NCBI RefSeq assembly: GCF_003515775.1
Contig: NZ_QWEI01000012.1
Span: forward strand, 27,038-91,037
Source of the DNA: Ureibacillus yapensis
GTDB taxonomy: Bacteria; Bacillota; Bacilli; Bacillales_A; Planococcaceae
DNA: 64,000 nt
Direction: 5' to 3'
Part shown: positions 37,364 through 47,100 of the stretch, piece after piece
Numbering within the stretch: position 1 is the first letter of the stretch
Layout of the letters: each line of letters opens with the position of its first letter
Program-made: the position numbers and the translations under genes
The notes under the pieces: model-generated
What the model was told of the DNA's origin: nothing
Databases searched by the model: none
The model's input: only the letters and a program-made list of their open reading frames with translations

Positions 37364-38545
37364 ATGAAGGAGCTATTTTTTTATCAGGACGCGATGTTGA
37401 AGGAATTTTCAGCGAGTGTCATTCATAAGGGAGTAGATGATAAGGGGCCATATGCAGTACTTTCTAATACAGCATTTTACCCAACTGGCGGAGGTCAACC
37501 GCATGATACCGGAAAATTGAACGATGTGTCAGTAGTGGGTGTAGAAAAGGTAGATGAAGAAATACGCCATTACATTGAAGGCAATGGCGAGTCTTTGGAG
37601 GGGACAGTAAGAGGGATCATAGATTGGGAACGTAGATTTGACCATATGCAGCAGCACAGTGGCCAGCATATTTTAACCGCTTCTTTTGTGGAACTTTTCG
37701 ACCTTCCAACGGTCAGCTTTCATCTAGGGAGTGAACTTGTCACGATTGACCTTGCTGCATCTCTCGTAACGGATGAACAGCTTGCCCAAGCAGAAAAACG
37801 TGCAAATGAGATTATTTTAGAAAACCGGCCAATTGAAACGAAATGGGTAACAAAGGATGAATTATCGCAGTATCCTCTTCGCAAAGAGGTAGCTGTAGAG
37901 GAAGACATCCGTCTTGTCATCATTCCTGATTTTGATTATAACGGCTGCGGCGGCACTCACCCTACTTCAACCGGACAAGTAAGCTGCATCAAAATTATGG
38001 GCACTGAAAAAATGAAAGAGAACACTCGCGTTTCGTTTGTCTGCGGAAATCGTGTATTGAATCAGCTGGATATGAGGAAAAACGTTTTGTCGGATGTTGC
38101 CCGACAGCTAAGTGTACCAGAAGAGTCTGCGGCGGAAGCATTGCGGAAAGTGTTGTTCGATACAAAAGCGATGGAAAAAGCTTTGGAAGACGCACAAAAT
38201 AAATTGCTTGAATATGAGGCAAAGGAACTTATGGAGAGCAGCGTCAATGGGCTTGTTGCGGCATCATTTGAAAATCGCCCTGTGCAAAATTTGCAAAAGC
38301 TTGGCCGGGCCGTTGTTTCCGAACACAGCGAGGGAATCTGCCTTCTTGTCGCCGAAAACGAAGACAAACTTCAATTTGTCGCCGCGCGCGGAAGTAACAG
38401 GAATCAAAACATGAAAGAGGTCGCCAGTGCCATTCTTCCATTGATTAATGGAAGAGGCGGCGGAAATGATGCCTTTGTTCAAGGCGGCGGTGAAAAGATT
38501 CTTGCTGCACATGAGCTGTTGGAAGAAATGATAAAAATTATATAA
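37364..38545 (+). CDS. AlaX-type trans-editing protein with DHHA1 domain
   Basis: This 393-residue protein resembles the editing and C-terminal domains of alanyl-tRNA synthetase without the catalytic core. Family members hydrolyse Ser-tRNA(Ala), and some act on other mischarged tRNAs. The zinc motif HSGQH...CGGTH is intact (HMQQHSGQHILT and NGCGGTHPTS). The N-terminal TGGGQPHDTG is the tRNA-contact glycine motif. A DHHA1 domain closes the protein (GRGGGNDAFVQGGG). This is the long AlaX-L type. The ATG at 37364 follows AAAGGAGGAG. It is monocistronic. Confidence 0.92.
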   Translation: MKELFFYQDAMLKEFSASVIHKGVDDKGPYAVLSNTAFYPTGGGQPHDTGKLNDVSVVGVEKVDEEIRHYIEGNGESLEGTVRGIIDWERRFDHMQQHSGQHILTASFVELFDLPTVSFHLGSELVTIDLAASLVTDEQLAQAEKRANEIILENRPIETKWVTKDELSQYPLRKEVAVEEDIRLVIIPDFDYNGCGGTHPTSTGQVSCIKIMGTEKMKENTRVSFVCGNRVLNQLDMRKNVLSDVARQLSVPEESAAEALRKVLFDTKAMEKALEDAQNKLLEYEAKELMESSVNGLVAASFENRPVQNLQKLGRAVVSEHSEGICLLVAENEDKLQFVAARGSNRNQNMKEVASAILPLINGRGGGNDAFVQGGGEKILAAHELLEEMIKII

Positions 38546-38905
38546 TTTAGGTGGAAGGAGTCCCACAATTAAGTATGTACTGGATCAATTTTGAAGCGGA
38601 GTCGATTGTTTAGCTTCACGCAATTACTAGAGTTTACAGTGATTCCTGCGAACAGGCTTCTGAAGTGCTATAGATCAATTCTGCTTTTTAGCCATGAGAT
38701 AGCGGCTGCTTTTATCAAGCAGTTAGCTATCTTGTAAGTTTCGCATTTTCCTGATTGCTTCTAAGGGACAGCTTTTACCGATTTCTATCTGATGTTGTCC
38801 CATAACTCCACACTTTCGGACAACTTTGCCATTTCCCCCTAGTTGTCCGGTTTCCGTTCAATTCTATTCGTTTCACATGCAAGTTCCCGTTTCAGGAAAC
38901 TCTCT
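38546..38905. other. Intergenic region with three hairpins
   Basis: The 360 bases hold no supported ORF. Hairpins are AGATAGC..CTGCTT/AAGCAG..GCTATCT (38697-38732), GGGACA/TGTCCC (38764-38803) and CGGACAACT/AGTTGTCCG (about 38817-38850). One of them may terminate the AlaX gene. The remainder looks like decayed sequence. Confidence 0.55.
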
Positions 38906-39721
38906 CTATTTTGATTTCAACTCGACTGTAACCACTTCAGGCAAGTTAAAGATGCGGTAAGGAAAATCGCTATTGCCCAACCCACGGCTAACATTCATTG
39001 TTGTTCGATCCTTTTCATACATCCCCGCAGTATATTTGGGCAATACCCCTTGACCAGGCGCAACTAGCCCGCCAACAAAAGGAATCCTTATTTGCCCACC
39101 GTGTGCATGGCCCGAAAAGACTAGATTCATCTCATTTGCGACATACGTATTAAATTTCTCGGGGCGATGAGCCAACAGAACGGTTAAATTCTCCGGGTTC
39201 ACACCCGTCATCGCTTCATTTAACATTTCCTGGGTCTCGACACCATTCAAAGGATCTTCTATCCCGACAATCGAAATGGTCTCCCCTTCGCGTTCAATTG
39301 TTGTCGACGTATTCGGCATTACATGAACACCGATTTCAGTCAATGCTTCATAGATTTCTGGCACTTGGTTCGTTGCCACTTCATGATTTCCTATCACATA
39401 ATAAACCTCTGCCATCTCGACAAATTGCCGCACTGCCATTAAACTCTGTTCCAGATTATAGCGATTGCTGTCAATCACATCACCCGTGATTAAAATAATA
39501 TCCGGATTGGTTTCCTTAACCTCTTTAACTAGCTTTTCTTGCCTCTCGCCAAAAAGAGCATCATGCAAATCCGACACTTGCGTGATCCGAAAGCCATCAA
39601 AGCTTTGGGGAACCTTTTCTGATTCATAGACTTTTTCAGTTGTTACAATCCAATGATTATTAATATATAAAAATGGCCAAACACCAATTAGTAGTAGACA
39701 AAAAATAATAAACTTTTTCAA
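38906..39721 (-). CDS. Membrane-anchored metallophosphoesterase (YkuE/YaeI-like)
   Basis: This 271-residue protein has an N-terminal hydrophobic anchor (about 3-22) and a calcineurin-type phosphoesterase domain. All metal motifs are present: DLHD, GDVID, GNHE, HRP and GHAHGGQ. YkuE/YaeI-type members act on the outer face of the membrane on lipid-linked or cell-wall phosphoesters such as UDP-diacylglucosamine-like substrates. It is monocistronic. Confidence 0.88.
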   Translation of the reverse strand: MKKFIIFCLLLIGVWPFLYINNHWIVTTEKVYESEKVPQSFDGFRITQVSDLHDALFGERQEKLVKEVKETNPDIILITGDVIDSNRYNLEQSLMAVRQFVEMAEVYYVIGNHEVATNQVPEIYEALTEIGVHVMPNTSTTIEREGETISIVGIEDPLNGVETQEMLNEAMTGVNPENLTVLLAHRPEKFNTYVANEMNLVFSGHAHGGQIRIPFVGGLVAPGQGVLPKYTAGMYEKDRTTMNVSRGLGNSDFPYRIFNLPEVVTVELKSK

Positions 39722-39880
39722 AATACCCGCTCAATTCATTACTAGTTTAACGGTAGAACATGGGACTACCATCCTCAATAATAGTAACATGCTTTGGAAC
39801 ATTCAAGAATAGAATCGCAATACTTTGCAAAAATTGGTTCAAACTATGAATTAGCGCTTTTTAATCCAGCAACAAATCTA

Positions 39881-40941
39881 CTATTTCCAGTTCCTGATTT
39901 TACTAGGCTCCAGTATATTTTTAATCAAATATTCTGCGTCTGCGCCAACTCCTTGAAGAAGTGCCGAGCCTCTGCTATATTGCCATGGCAATCCCAAAAA
40001 GTATAATCCCTCTACTGGGGTGATTCCCCTTTGGTGAATGGGGCTCCCTTTCTCGTCCAGCACTCCATCGACGGCAATCCATTGAAAATCAGACTTGAAA
40101 CCCGTTGACCAAATTACGTTATTTACGCGCACTTCACTATGATCTTCAAAAACAACTAAGTCATTTTTTATAGAGATGGTTCTGGGCTTTACAATTACCT
40201 TGCCGCCCTTGATCAATTCTTTAAGCTCAAAACCAAAGATTGGATCAGGCTGTTTTTTTAGGAACTGGCCAACCCTCGAATATAGGCTCGCTCTATATAT
40301 TCCGAATTGATCTAACCACCAAAAGATGCTTTTTCCCATGACTTCTTGCGGAAGAAACTTTGGCTCTGGCTAACTGATATGTAGGTTTTTCTGTCTTTTG
40401 ATAACTCTACTGCAATTTGCGATCCCGAATTGCCCCCACCCACCACTAATACGGAGCCATCTCTAAGCTGCTCGGAATTCTTGTATTGAGAGGAATGCAA
40501 TTGCAGAACCTGTTCCGGCAAGTTTACCGAAAATGCCGGAATGAGCGCATTTTGGAATGCTCCCGTTGCAATCACTACATTTTTGGCAGTATATTCCCCT
40601 TGATTGGTTTTAATGCAAAACCCCTTATCGGCTTTATGTAATCCTTTTACTGAGTACTCTAGTTTTACGGGAAGTTTAAATGCATTAACATATAAAGATA
40701 AATACTCTGCAATTTGATCTTTTGTTGGATAGTCGCTCTGAATCCCTTCCAACGCCAGACCCGGCAGTGAACTGTAAGTGCGTGGCGTAAATAATTTAAG
40801 AGAATCATATCTGTTTTTCCAAACCTCCCCAATCTGCTTCCCTTTATCAAGAATTAAAAAAGAGCGATTGGTTTGCTGCAAATAATACCCCATTGAAAGC
40901 CCGGCTTGGCCGGCACCGATGACAATTACATCATATTCCAC
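39881..40941 (-). pseudogene. Flavin monooxygenase (CzcO-like), frameshifted
   Basis: Two overlapping frames make up one NAD(P)/FAD-dependent oxidoreductase of the CzcO/FMO type. The upstream part (40312-40941) carries the FAD motif GAGQAGLSMGYYL, the FMO-like region and the NADPH motif VVGGGNSGSQIAVEL. The downstream part (39881-40339) carries the ATG-type motif VIWSTGFKSDF and the C-terminal GLYFLGLPWQYSRGSALLQG. In the second frame the sequence PKFLPQEVMGKSIFWW would continue the family pattern, so a one- or two-base indel lies near 40352-40373. The start is probably a GTG at 40941 after GGGATGGGG. It may be a pseudogene or a sequencing error. Confidence 0.82.
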
Positions 40942-41125
40942 GAATATCCCCATCCCATTGAATTCATGTTTTTTATGTTCCAATCATTTCCAAAGGGAAA
41001 TGTTTCTTGTTCATAGAAATTTCATTTATCTTATATTCCTATATATAACAATTATAACTAGTCAAACTGTTAAATAACAAAGTTTCTATGTTTACCCTAT
41101 TAAAGTTTTAAGAGACATAAAATAT

Positions 41126-41302
41126 ATATCCACAATCGCCCTAATTTTTATCCACTCACCTCACTTCTCCACAGGATTATCCTCATTTTCCCGACTTGTC
41201 CCCATAGAAATTTTGATATTTGCCTTAAAATAGCCGTAAAATTATCCACAAATAAAAAACACTCACTTTTATACAAAGCGAATGTTTTTTATTTGTGGAT
41301 AA
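41126..41302. other. Cluster of DnaA-box-like sites
   Basis: Five 9-mers match TTATCCACA with none or one mismatch: 41126-41134 (ATATCCACA), 41148-41156 (TTATCCACT), 41165-41173 (TTCTCCACA), 41242-41250 (TTATCCACA, perfect) and 41294-41302 (perfect, reverse). The last two form the ends of the hairpin at 41242-41302. Known Bacillus DnaA-box clusters outside oriC titrate DnaA or restrain initiation. Confidence 0.45.
41242..41302. terminator. Long inverted repeat after mrpG
   Basis: TTATCCACAAATAAAAAACA pairs perfectly over 20 bases with its complement at 41283-41302, 21-base loop. It lies 12 bases past the mrpG stop and probably terminates the mrp operon. Confidence 0.7.
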
Positions 41303-41313
41303 GTATTTATTTT

Positions 41314-41718
41314 TCATTCATGTTTATCAACATTGTCCGCCGTGATTGTAGGCGAGGTTTGTTCATCACCAAACAATACGGGCTTAAGTGCATCATCGCC
41401 CGAGCCTTCTGCCAGCGGGACACGTGCACGATACGCTGCCCGTGTAACCAGGTGGCCGGATACTGGGGCAGTAATGAAAACAAAAACAATCCCCAGAATC
41501 AAGCGAACACTCACATATCCATCATGCACCCAAAAATAGATAAATGCCCCGGACAAACAAGCCAGTACCGCCATTGTCGAACTTTTGGTGGCAGCGTGGG
41601 ATCTTGTATAGACATCCGGTAATCTAATCATCCCAAATGCGCTAATCATACTAATAATGGACGCAAGCAAAACTGAAAGCACGGCAATCCATTCAAGAAT
41701 CTCCTTTACGTTCAACAA
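41314..41718 (-). CDS. mrpG: Na+/H+ antiporter subunit G
   Basis: The last gene of the Mrp operon, about 134 residues, with three membrane helices and the family mark FGMIRLPDVYTRSHAATKSSTMAVL. All seven subunits are needed for antiport. It overlaps mrpF by 26 bases. The TTG at 41718 after AAAGGGG is my start; a GTG at 41724 is the alternative. The hydrophilic C-terminal tail (GDDALKPVLFGDEQTS...) is longer than the typical core. Confidence 0.92.
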   Translation of the reverse strand: MLNVKEILEWIAVLSVLLASIISMISAFGMIRLPDVYTRSHAATKSSTMAVLACLSGAFIYFWVHDGYVSVRLILGIVFVFITAPVSGHLVTRAAYRARVPLAEGSGDDALKPVLFGDEQTSPTITADNVDKHE

Positions 41719-41977
41719 TAACACCCCTTTCGATATATTTCGAAAAGGCGATGGTTCCGATAAAAGCCAAAATCCCCAAAATTAGAATGGCTTCCAGAAA
41801 GGCTGTAGTCGACAAAATAATGGAGACGATGGCAATGGCCGAGATGATATTAACGCCAATCGTATCCAATGCAATGGCCCGGTCCGGCATCGTAGGTCCC
41901 ACGATCGAACGGTAAAGCAGCAACCCAATCGCAATCATAAAAAACGTTAGCGCTAATAGTAAAATGGTTTCCTTCAT
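41693..41977 (-). CDS. mrpF: Na+/H+ antiporter subunit F
   Basis: This 94-residue protein has three membrane helices and the conserved GPTMPDRAIALDTIGVN motif of MrpF. The ATG follows GGAGGTGACACGG, within the end of mrpE. It starts immediately after the mrpE stop and overlaps mrpG. Confidence 0.93.
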   Translation of the reverse strand: MKETILLLALTFFMIAIGLLLYRSIVGPTMPDRAIALDTIGVNIISAIAIVSIILSTTAFLEAILILGILAFIGTIAFSKYIERGVIVERKGDS

Positions 41978-42460
41978 CTACCGTGTCACCTCCATAATTG
42001 CTTTTTCAAACTTCCCGATTGAACGGATCACCGATTCCTTCGAATCTTCTATATCCATCGCATGTATATAAAAGACATCTCCGCTCTCGGATACTTCCAT
42101 CACAACAGAACCGGGGGTAAGTGTTAAAAGCAACGCCAAGGCTGTTACTTCCCACTCTCCCTTTAAACTTGTTTGATACGTAAAAATGCCTGGCGTAATC
42201 TGCAGATTTGGCGTCAACACCTGTCTTGTAACCACAAAGCCGGAAGTCATCAATTCCTTGATAAAAAGCAAAATTAAATAAATAATTTTGGCTAACTTTC
42301 GCAAGTAAAATTGAGTGCCGAAAAATCGATGCATCACATACAGAATGCCAATCCCGACCACAAAGCCGGTAAAGAATGTCGTTAATTGCGGTATTGGCTC
42401 ATCCATTAACAATAGCCACAACAAAGCAATAAATAGATTTAATAAAAACTGTCCGAACAA
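41978..42460 (-). CDS. mrpE: Na+/H+ antiporter subunit E
   Basis: This 160-residue protein has two N-terminal membrane helices and a cytoplasmic domain bearing LTLTPGSVVMEVSESGDVFYIHAMD, the MrpE/MnhE hallmark. It is separated from mrpD by five bases and abuts mrpF. Confidence 0.94.
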   Translation of the reverse strand: MFGQFLLNLFIALLWLLLMDEPIPQLTTFFTGFVVGIGILYVMHRFFGTQFYLRKLAKIIYLILLFIKELMTSGFVVTRQVLTPNLQITPGIFTYQTSLKGEWEVTALALLLTLTPGSVVMEVSESGDVFYIHAMDIEDSKESVIRSIGKFEKAIMEVTR

Positions 42461-42465
42461 TCAAC

Positions 42466-43944
42466 TCACCCCTTTAAAATCGCATCAATATAGATGGACG
42501 GATTCATCAAGGTTTCTGCCGCATCTTTTACATAGACCGCGATACTTTCTGCTCCAATACCTAAGTAAATGATAGAAATGGCCAATAAAATAAACGAAGT
42601 ATAAGCGCCTTTTGGAATTGGTTTTTTGTCTTCCGGGCTAATTGTCGTTTCACCAAAGAAAGAAGCAAGGAATATTCTTAACAAGGAATACAACACAATA
42701 ATACTCGAAGCAAAACCTAATGCCAGCAAGATATAAGAATGAGCTTCAATCGCTCCTTGGCCAATTAACACCTTTCCGATAAATCCACTAAACGGTGGAA
42801 TGCCCGCCAAGGCCAGCATCAGGATGAAATAGATCCATCCAAATATAGGATAGATTTGAATCAGTCCGCTCATTTTCTTTACGACTGTCTCACCCGTTAA
42901 GTAAATCATCATTCCGATGAGCAAGAATAATAATGCCTTTGCCACGATGTCGTGGATTAAATAATAGATTGCCCCCGCCATGGCGGATTCCGTACCAACT
43001 GCCAATCCAATTAAAATAAACCCAGTCCCAATAATGACGTTATATGTAGCAATCGTATAGACATCCCGTCCCGCTAATGCGCCCATACAGCCTGCAATGA
43101 TCGTTAGGCCTGCCATGATGCCGATAATGGTATGCGTCACCTCTTGTTGAAGCGGGAACATCAGTGTAAAAGTACGAATTAGTGCATATATTCCTACTTT
43201 TGTTAAAAGAGCCGCAAACAACGCTTGAACAACTGTTGGCGGTACACTATAAGATCCTGGAAGCCAGAAGAATAATAGCAGCCCCGCTTTTAAACTGAAT
43301 ACGATTAAGAACAAAATCGCTACCGTTGTAATTAAAGGATCTTGCCCAACCTCAGCAACACGCTGGGCAATATGCGCCATATTCAATGTTTTGACGCTGC
43401 CATATAAAAAGGCAAGTGCAACAAGGAACATCCACGAAGCAACAACGTTAATCAATACATATTTCAATGATTCCCGCAACTGCCTCTTCCCGCCGCCAAA
43501 CGCGACCAGTACATAGGAAGCGAGCAGCATTACTTCAAAACAAACAAACAGATTAAAAATATCCCCCGTTAAAAAGGAACCATTTACACCGGCTACCAAA
43601 AACAAAACAAACGGGTAAAAGAACATTTTTTCATATCTTTGTCCCATCATTGAAAAAGCATAAAGCAGACAAATTAAAGTCACAATGCTTGAAGTCAATA
43701 CAAGCAATAGCGAAAAGGAGTCCGCTACAAAGAGAATTCCAAAAGGAGGCATCCAGCCGCTAAAATCCAACCGGATGATTCCTTCAGTTTGAACGATATT
43801 TAACAAAATAAATGAAACGATGCATACAAACCCCATTGTTACGAAACTAATAATCCGCTGCAGCACAATTTGGTCACGCAAAAATACGAGAACAACTGCC
43901 GTAATAATGGGGATGATCAGCGGCAAAACGATTAAATTATTCAT
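42466..43944 (-). CDS. mrpD: Na+/H+ antiporter subunit D
   Basis: This 492-residue polytopic subunit of about 14 helices is homologous to the proton-pumping subunits NuoM/N of complex I. The Proton_antipo_M domain is present, with the conserved Glu in FNLFVCFEVMLLASY and the Lys in FSLKAGLLLFFWLPGSY. It overlaps mrpC by eight bases. Confidence 0.96.
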   Translation of the reverse strand: MNNLIVLPLIIPIITAVVLVFLRDQIVLQRIISFVTMGFVCIVSFILLNIVQTEGIIRLDFSGWMPPFGILFVADSFSLLLVLTSSIVTLICLLYAFSMMGQRYEKMFFYPFVLFLVAGVNGSFLTGDIFNLFVCFEVMLLASYVLVAFGGGKRQLRESLKYVLINVVASWMFLVALAFLYGSVKTLNMAHIAQRVAEVGQDPLITTVAILFLIVFSLKAGLLLFFWLPGSYSVPPTVVQALFAALLTKVGIYALIRTFTLMFPLQQEVTHTIIGIMAGLTIIAGCMGALAGRDVYTIATYNVIIGTGFILIGLAVGTESAMAGAIYYLIHDIVAKALLFLLIGMMIYLTGETVVKKMSGLIQIYPIFGWIYFILMLALAGIPPFSGFIGKVLIGQGAIEAHSYILLALGFASSIIVLYSLLRIFLASFFGETTISPEDKKPIPKGAYTSFILLAISIIYLGIGAESIAVYVKDAAETLMNPSIYIDAILKG

Positions 43945-44275
43945 CAGGCATCTCCCTCAATTCGTGGAAATCATCCGAACCATTCGTTTTATATGTCCGA
44001 TATGCCAAAACCAGCAGCAATGCCGTCGTCGCAAAACTAATAACGATGGCAGTTAAAATCAGTGCTTGCGGCAATGCATCGGTAAACGGTCCCTCAGATT
44101 GGCTAAGTATCGGGACATCGCCTTTTTTAAGCCCTCCCATTGTCAGAATCAATAAATGAACGGCATGGGAATAGATGGCTGTCCCTAAAATTACGCGAAT
44201 TATATTTCGAGAGAGGATTAAATAGGTTCCAACAGAAGCCAGAATACCAACTAAAATCATTATTAACGATTCCAT
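43937..44275 (-). CDS. mrpC: Na+/H+ antiporter subunit C
   Basis: This 112-residue, three-helix subunit is homologous to complex I NuoK. It shows LVGILASVGTYLILSRNIIRVILG and ALPQALILTAIVISFATTALLLVL. The ATG at 44275 is best spaced from GAGG; the upstream ATG codons at 44290 and 44284 are alternatives. It starts one base after mrpB ends and overlaps mrpD by eight bases. Confidence 0.93.
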   Translation of the reverse strand: MESLIMILVGILASVGTYLILSRNIIRVILGTAIYSHAVHLLILTMGGLKKGDVPILSQSEGPFTDALPQALILTAIVISFATTALLLVLAYRTYKTNGSDDFHELREMPDE

Positions 44276-44276
44276 A

Positions 44277-44699
44277 TTATTCATCCTCACCTATACTTAA
44301 AATTATGGTCACAAGCGTACCGATAACTGTTAAAGCTACGCCTGCTTCGAAAATGGTTACGGTTGTCAGGTGTTTCTCCCCTAAAATCGGGATGTTGAAG
44401 TAGCCATCCGTTTGAGATAGAAACGGAGCATCGAAAAGGATGGAGCCAACCGCTGTGCCCGTTGCCAATAGAACACCCAGCGCCGCCACTTTTTTGAAAT
44501 CAAAGGGCATTTTTTTATGAACGGTTTCCAAATCATACGTAATATACAAAAGGACAATCGCCGAACCTAATACTAGCCCGCCAATAAATCCCCCGCCTGG
44601 TGCGTTATGGCCTGAGAAGAAAAGGTAGACACCGAGCGTTAAAATGATGAAAATAACGCCTTTGACAACGGTTCTTAAAATGACATCATTTATTTTCAA
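44277..44699 (-). CDS. mrpB: Na+/H+ antiporter subunit B
   Basis: This 140-residue, four-helix subunit has the FSGHNAPGGGFIGGLVLGSA stretch conserved in MrpB. I take the TTG at 44699 after AGGAGG as the start, so the gene overlaps the mrpA 3' end by 14 bases. The next gene, mrpC, starts one base after its stop. Confidence 0.94.
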   Translation of the reverse strand: MKINDVILRTVVKGVIFIILTLGVYLFFSGHNAPGGGFIGGLVLGSAIVLLYITYDLETVHKKMPFDFKKVAALGVLLATGTAVGSILFDAPFLSQTDGYFNIPILGEKHLTTVTIFEAGVALTVIGTLVTIILSIGEDE

Positions 44700-47100
44700 T
44701 GTCAGCACCCTCCTTTTTCGCTGCTTTTAAGTTAATGAGCGTATATACGCCCAGCCCTGCGATAAAGAGCACCACAACCTCCAGCATTGTATCGAACGCA
44801 CGGAAATCTCCCAATATGGTATTGACGATATTTTTACCGCCGGCCAGTTCATAGGAATTTTCAAAATACGTCGAGATCGTTTCGAACTTTTCATAATTAA
44901 CGACTGCTAAACCGATTAATGTAACCGTCGCACCTACAAGAATCGAAATGACCCCGTTCGAAACTTTTACACGTTTGGAAGAAGGTTCAGGCTTTAAAGC
45001 CCCTAGATGCTTAAAACAGATTAAAAAGAGCGCAGTTGTAACAGATTCCACGACCAATTGCGTCAATGCCAGGTCGGGCGCTCTGAAAATGACAAAGAAA
45101 AATGCAACCGAATAACCCAAAACGCCGTTTAGCAATACAGAGGTAATCCGTGATTTAGCAAAAACAAGCCCGATCGCCGTGAAAATCATGATGAATACGA
45201 GAAGCAATTCATAGGTTTCAACAGGTGCGTCCAACCTAGGGTTCCAAGAAAATGCATCCAAGGCTACAAAGGTGCCCGCAACAATTACGACAAAACTTAT
45301 ATATATATAAATAAAGTAATGCGTTAATTTCCCGTTCATATATCGGTTCGTTATACTTTCCGAAACGTTTTCGCTCGTAGTGATAACTCTTTCATATATG
45401 GCATTCAACGTCCAATTTTGCGGGAAAATACGATAAATCTTCTTCCAATATTTCAATAACCGGTATAAAACAATTCCTAGCACAATGACGCCTATTGTCA
45501 TTAATAACTCTATATTAAACCCGTGCCATGCCGAAATATGCGGCGTCATTTCCGCAGCAGACGGGAAAGTCGGATAGACGCTGGCCATTGCCGGTTTTAA
45601 AATATACTCTCCCAATAGATTCGGGAAGAAGAAAATGGCAATCACTAGGGTTATTAAAATAAATGGAGAGATCAACATCCCCAAAGGCGCTTCATGAGGA
45701 TTTTTCTCTTGAATATCCGGTTTTATTTTTCCCAGGAACGTTCTGTTCACTATAATGATGCAATAAACAAACGTTAAAATGCTGGCTACCCACGCGATGA
45801 GCGGAATTAAGATGCCCGTCGATTCGATCGAGAATACATCCAATTGCAGAATTTTAACGGTCGCGGCAAAGAACATTTCCTTACTTAAGAACCCATTAAA
45901 TGGCGGCAACCCGGCCATTGAAAAGCTTCCGATAACCGCAATGGTAAAAGTAAACGGCATGATGGACATCAACCCGCCCAAGCGCCTAATATCACGTGTT
46001 CCTATTTCATGGTCGACGATTCCGACCATCATAAAGAGAGCACCTTTGAAAGTGGAGTGATTAATTAAATGAAATAGTGCTGCAAACGTAGCTTGGGTAT
46101 AAATAACCGTATCGGCTGAATACCCGAGATGCACAGCAACAGACCCTAGTCCCAGCAAGCTCATGATCAAACCTAGTTGACTGACTGTGGAGAATGCTAA
46201 AATCGCCTTTAAATCTGTTTGGCGAACCGCATTAAATGAGCCCCAGAATAGAGTAATTAATCCTACTCCCGTAACTGTCCAAAACCAAACCATTTCCCCG
46301 CCAAAAACCGGTGTAAAGCGGGCTACCAAATAAATCCCGGCTTTAACCATTGTCGCCGAATGCAGATACGCACTAACGGGTGTAGGCGCTTCCATTGCAT
46401 CCGGAAGCCAGATATGGAATGGAAATTGGGCAGACTTCGTGAATGCTCCCAATAAAATCAAAATAAGTGCAGGAATAAATAGTGAATGCTCACTGATCTT
46501 TTCTACATTCGCAATAATTTCACGTATACTGAATGTTCCCGACATCACATACAGCATTAAAAATCCTGTCAGCATGGAAACGCCGCCGGACACCGTAATG
46601 GTCATGGATTTTCTCGCCCCGGCACGTGATGCTTTCCGGTGATGCCAAAAAGCGATTAAAAGGAATGAAGAAACACTTGTTAATTCCCAAAAGGCATACA
46701 GTACCATCAAGTTATCCGAAAACACTACACCCAACATAGCGCCCATAAACAATAGCAAATAACAATAAAAATGATGTAGCGATTCTTTCATTGATAAATA
46801 GAAAATGGAATACAATATCACTAAACTTCCCACACCTGTGATCAATAAGCTTAATATCAAGCTTAATCCATCGATATAGGTAGTGAAATTAAGATTAAAT
46901 GCGGGGATCCACTCATACGTATGGGTATAGGTTTCACCGTTTGCAATACGAGGGATATATGTAGTCAGGATAAGGAACAAGCTAACAGGAATGATCAGTA
47001 CAATCCAACCTAGATACTTTTTTCGCAATTGCTTGTTAAATAACAGGATAAGTGCTGCCATAATAAACGGAATTAGTATAATGGCAAAATCAATTGTCAC
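44686..47100 (-). CDS. mrpA: Na+/H+ antiporter subunit A
   Basis: This large subunit of about 804 residues is homologous to complex I NuoL, with a C-terminal extension containing the MrpB-like domain (residues about 630-790). Key motifs are ALWELTSVSSFLLIAFW-like DNLMVLYAFWELTSVSS (conserved Glu), FTKSAQFPFHIWLPDAMEAPTPVSAYLHS and LINHSTFKGALFMMVG. Length matches Bacillus MrpA (about 800). The GTG at 47100 follows AAGGAGG; an upstream frame to 47172 has no signal. First gene of mrpABCDEFG, which extrudes Na+ and sets pH tolerance. Confidence 0.96.
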   Translation of the reverse strand: MTIDFAIILIPFIMAALILLFNKQLRKKYLGWIVLIIPVSLFLILTTYIPRIANGETYTHTYEWIPAFNLNFTTYIDGLSLILSLLITGVGSLVILYSIFYLSMKESLHHFYCYLLLFMGAMLGVVFSDNLMVLYAFWELTSVSSFLLIAFWHHRKASRAGARKSMTITVSGGVSMLTGFLMLYVMSGTFSIREIIANVEKISEHSLFIPALILILLGAFTKSAQFPFHIWLPDAMEAPTPVSAYLHSATMVKAGIYLVARFTPVFGGEMVWFWTVTGVGLITLFWGSFNAVRQTDLKAILAFSTVSQLGLIMSLLGLGSVAVHLGYSADTVIYTQATFAALFHLINHSTFKGALFMMVGIVDHEIGTRDIRRLGGLMSIMPFTFTIAVIGSFSMAGLPPFNGFLSKEMFFAATVKILQLDVFSIESTGILIPLIAWVASILTFVYCIIIVNRTFLGKIKPDIQEKNPHEAPLGMLISPFILITLVIAIFFFPNLLGEYILKPAMASVYPTFPSAAEMTPHISAWHGFNIELLMTIGVIVLGIVLYRLLKYWKKIYRIFPQNWTLNAIYERVITTSENVSESITNRYMNGKLTHYFIYIYISFVVIVAGTFVALDAFSWNPRLDAPVETYELLLVFIMIFTAIGLVFAKSRITSVLLNGVLGYSVAFFFVIFRAPDLALTQLVVESVTTALFLICFKHLGALKPEPSSKRVKVSNGVISILVGATVTLIGLAVVNYEKFETISTYFENSYELAGGKNIVNTILGDFRAFDTMLEVVVLFIAGLGVYTLINLKAAKKEGADIENK

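Noticed and set aside
41126..41302. Possible chromosome origin
   Set aside because: No dnaA, dnaN, rpmH or AT-rich unwinding element nearby; only box-like sites.
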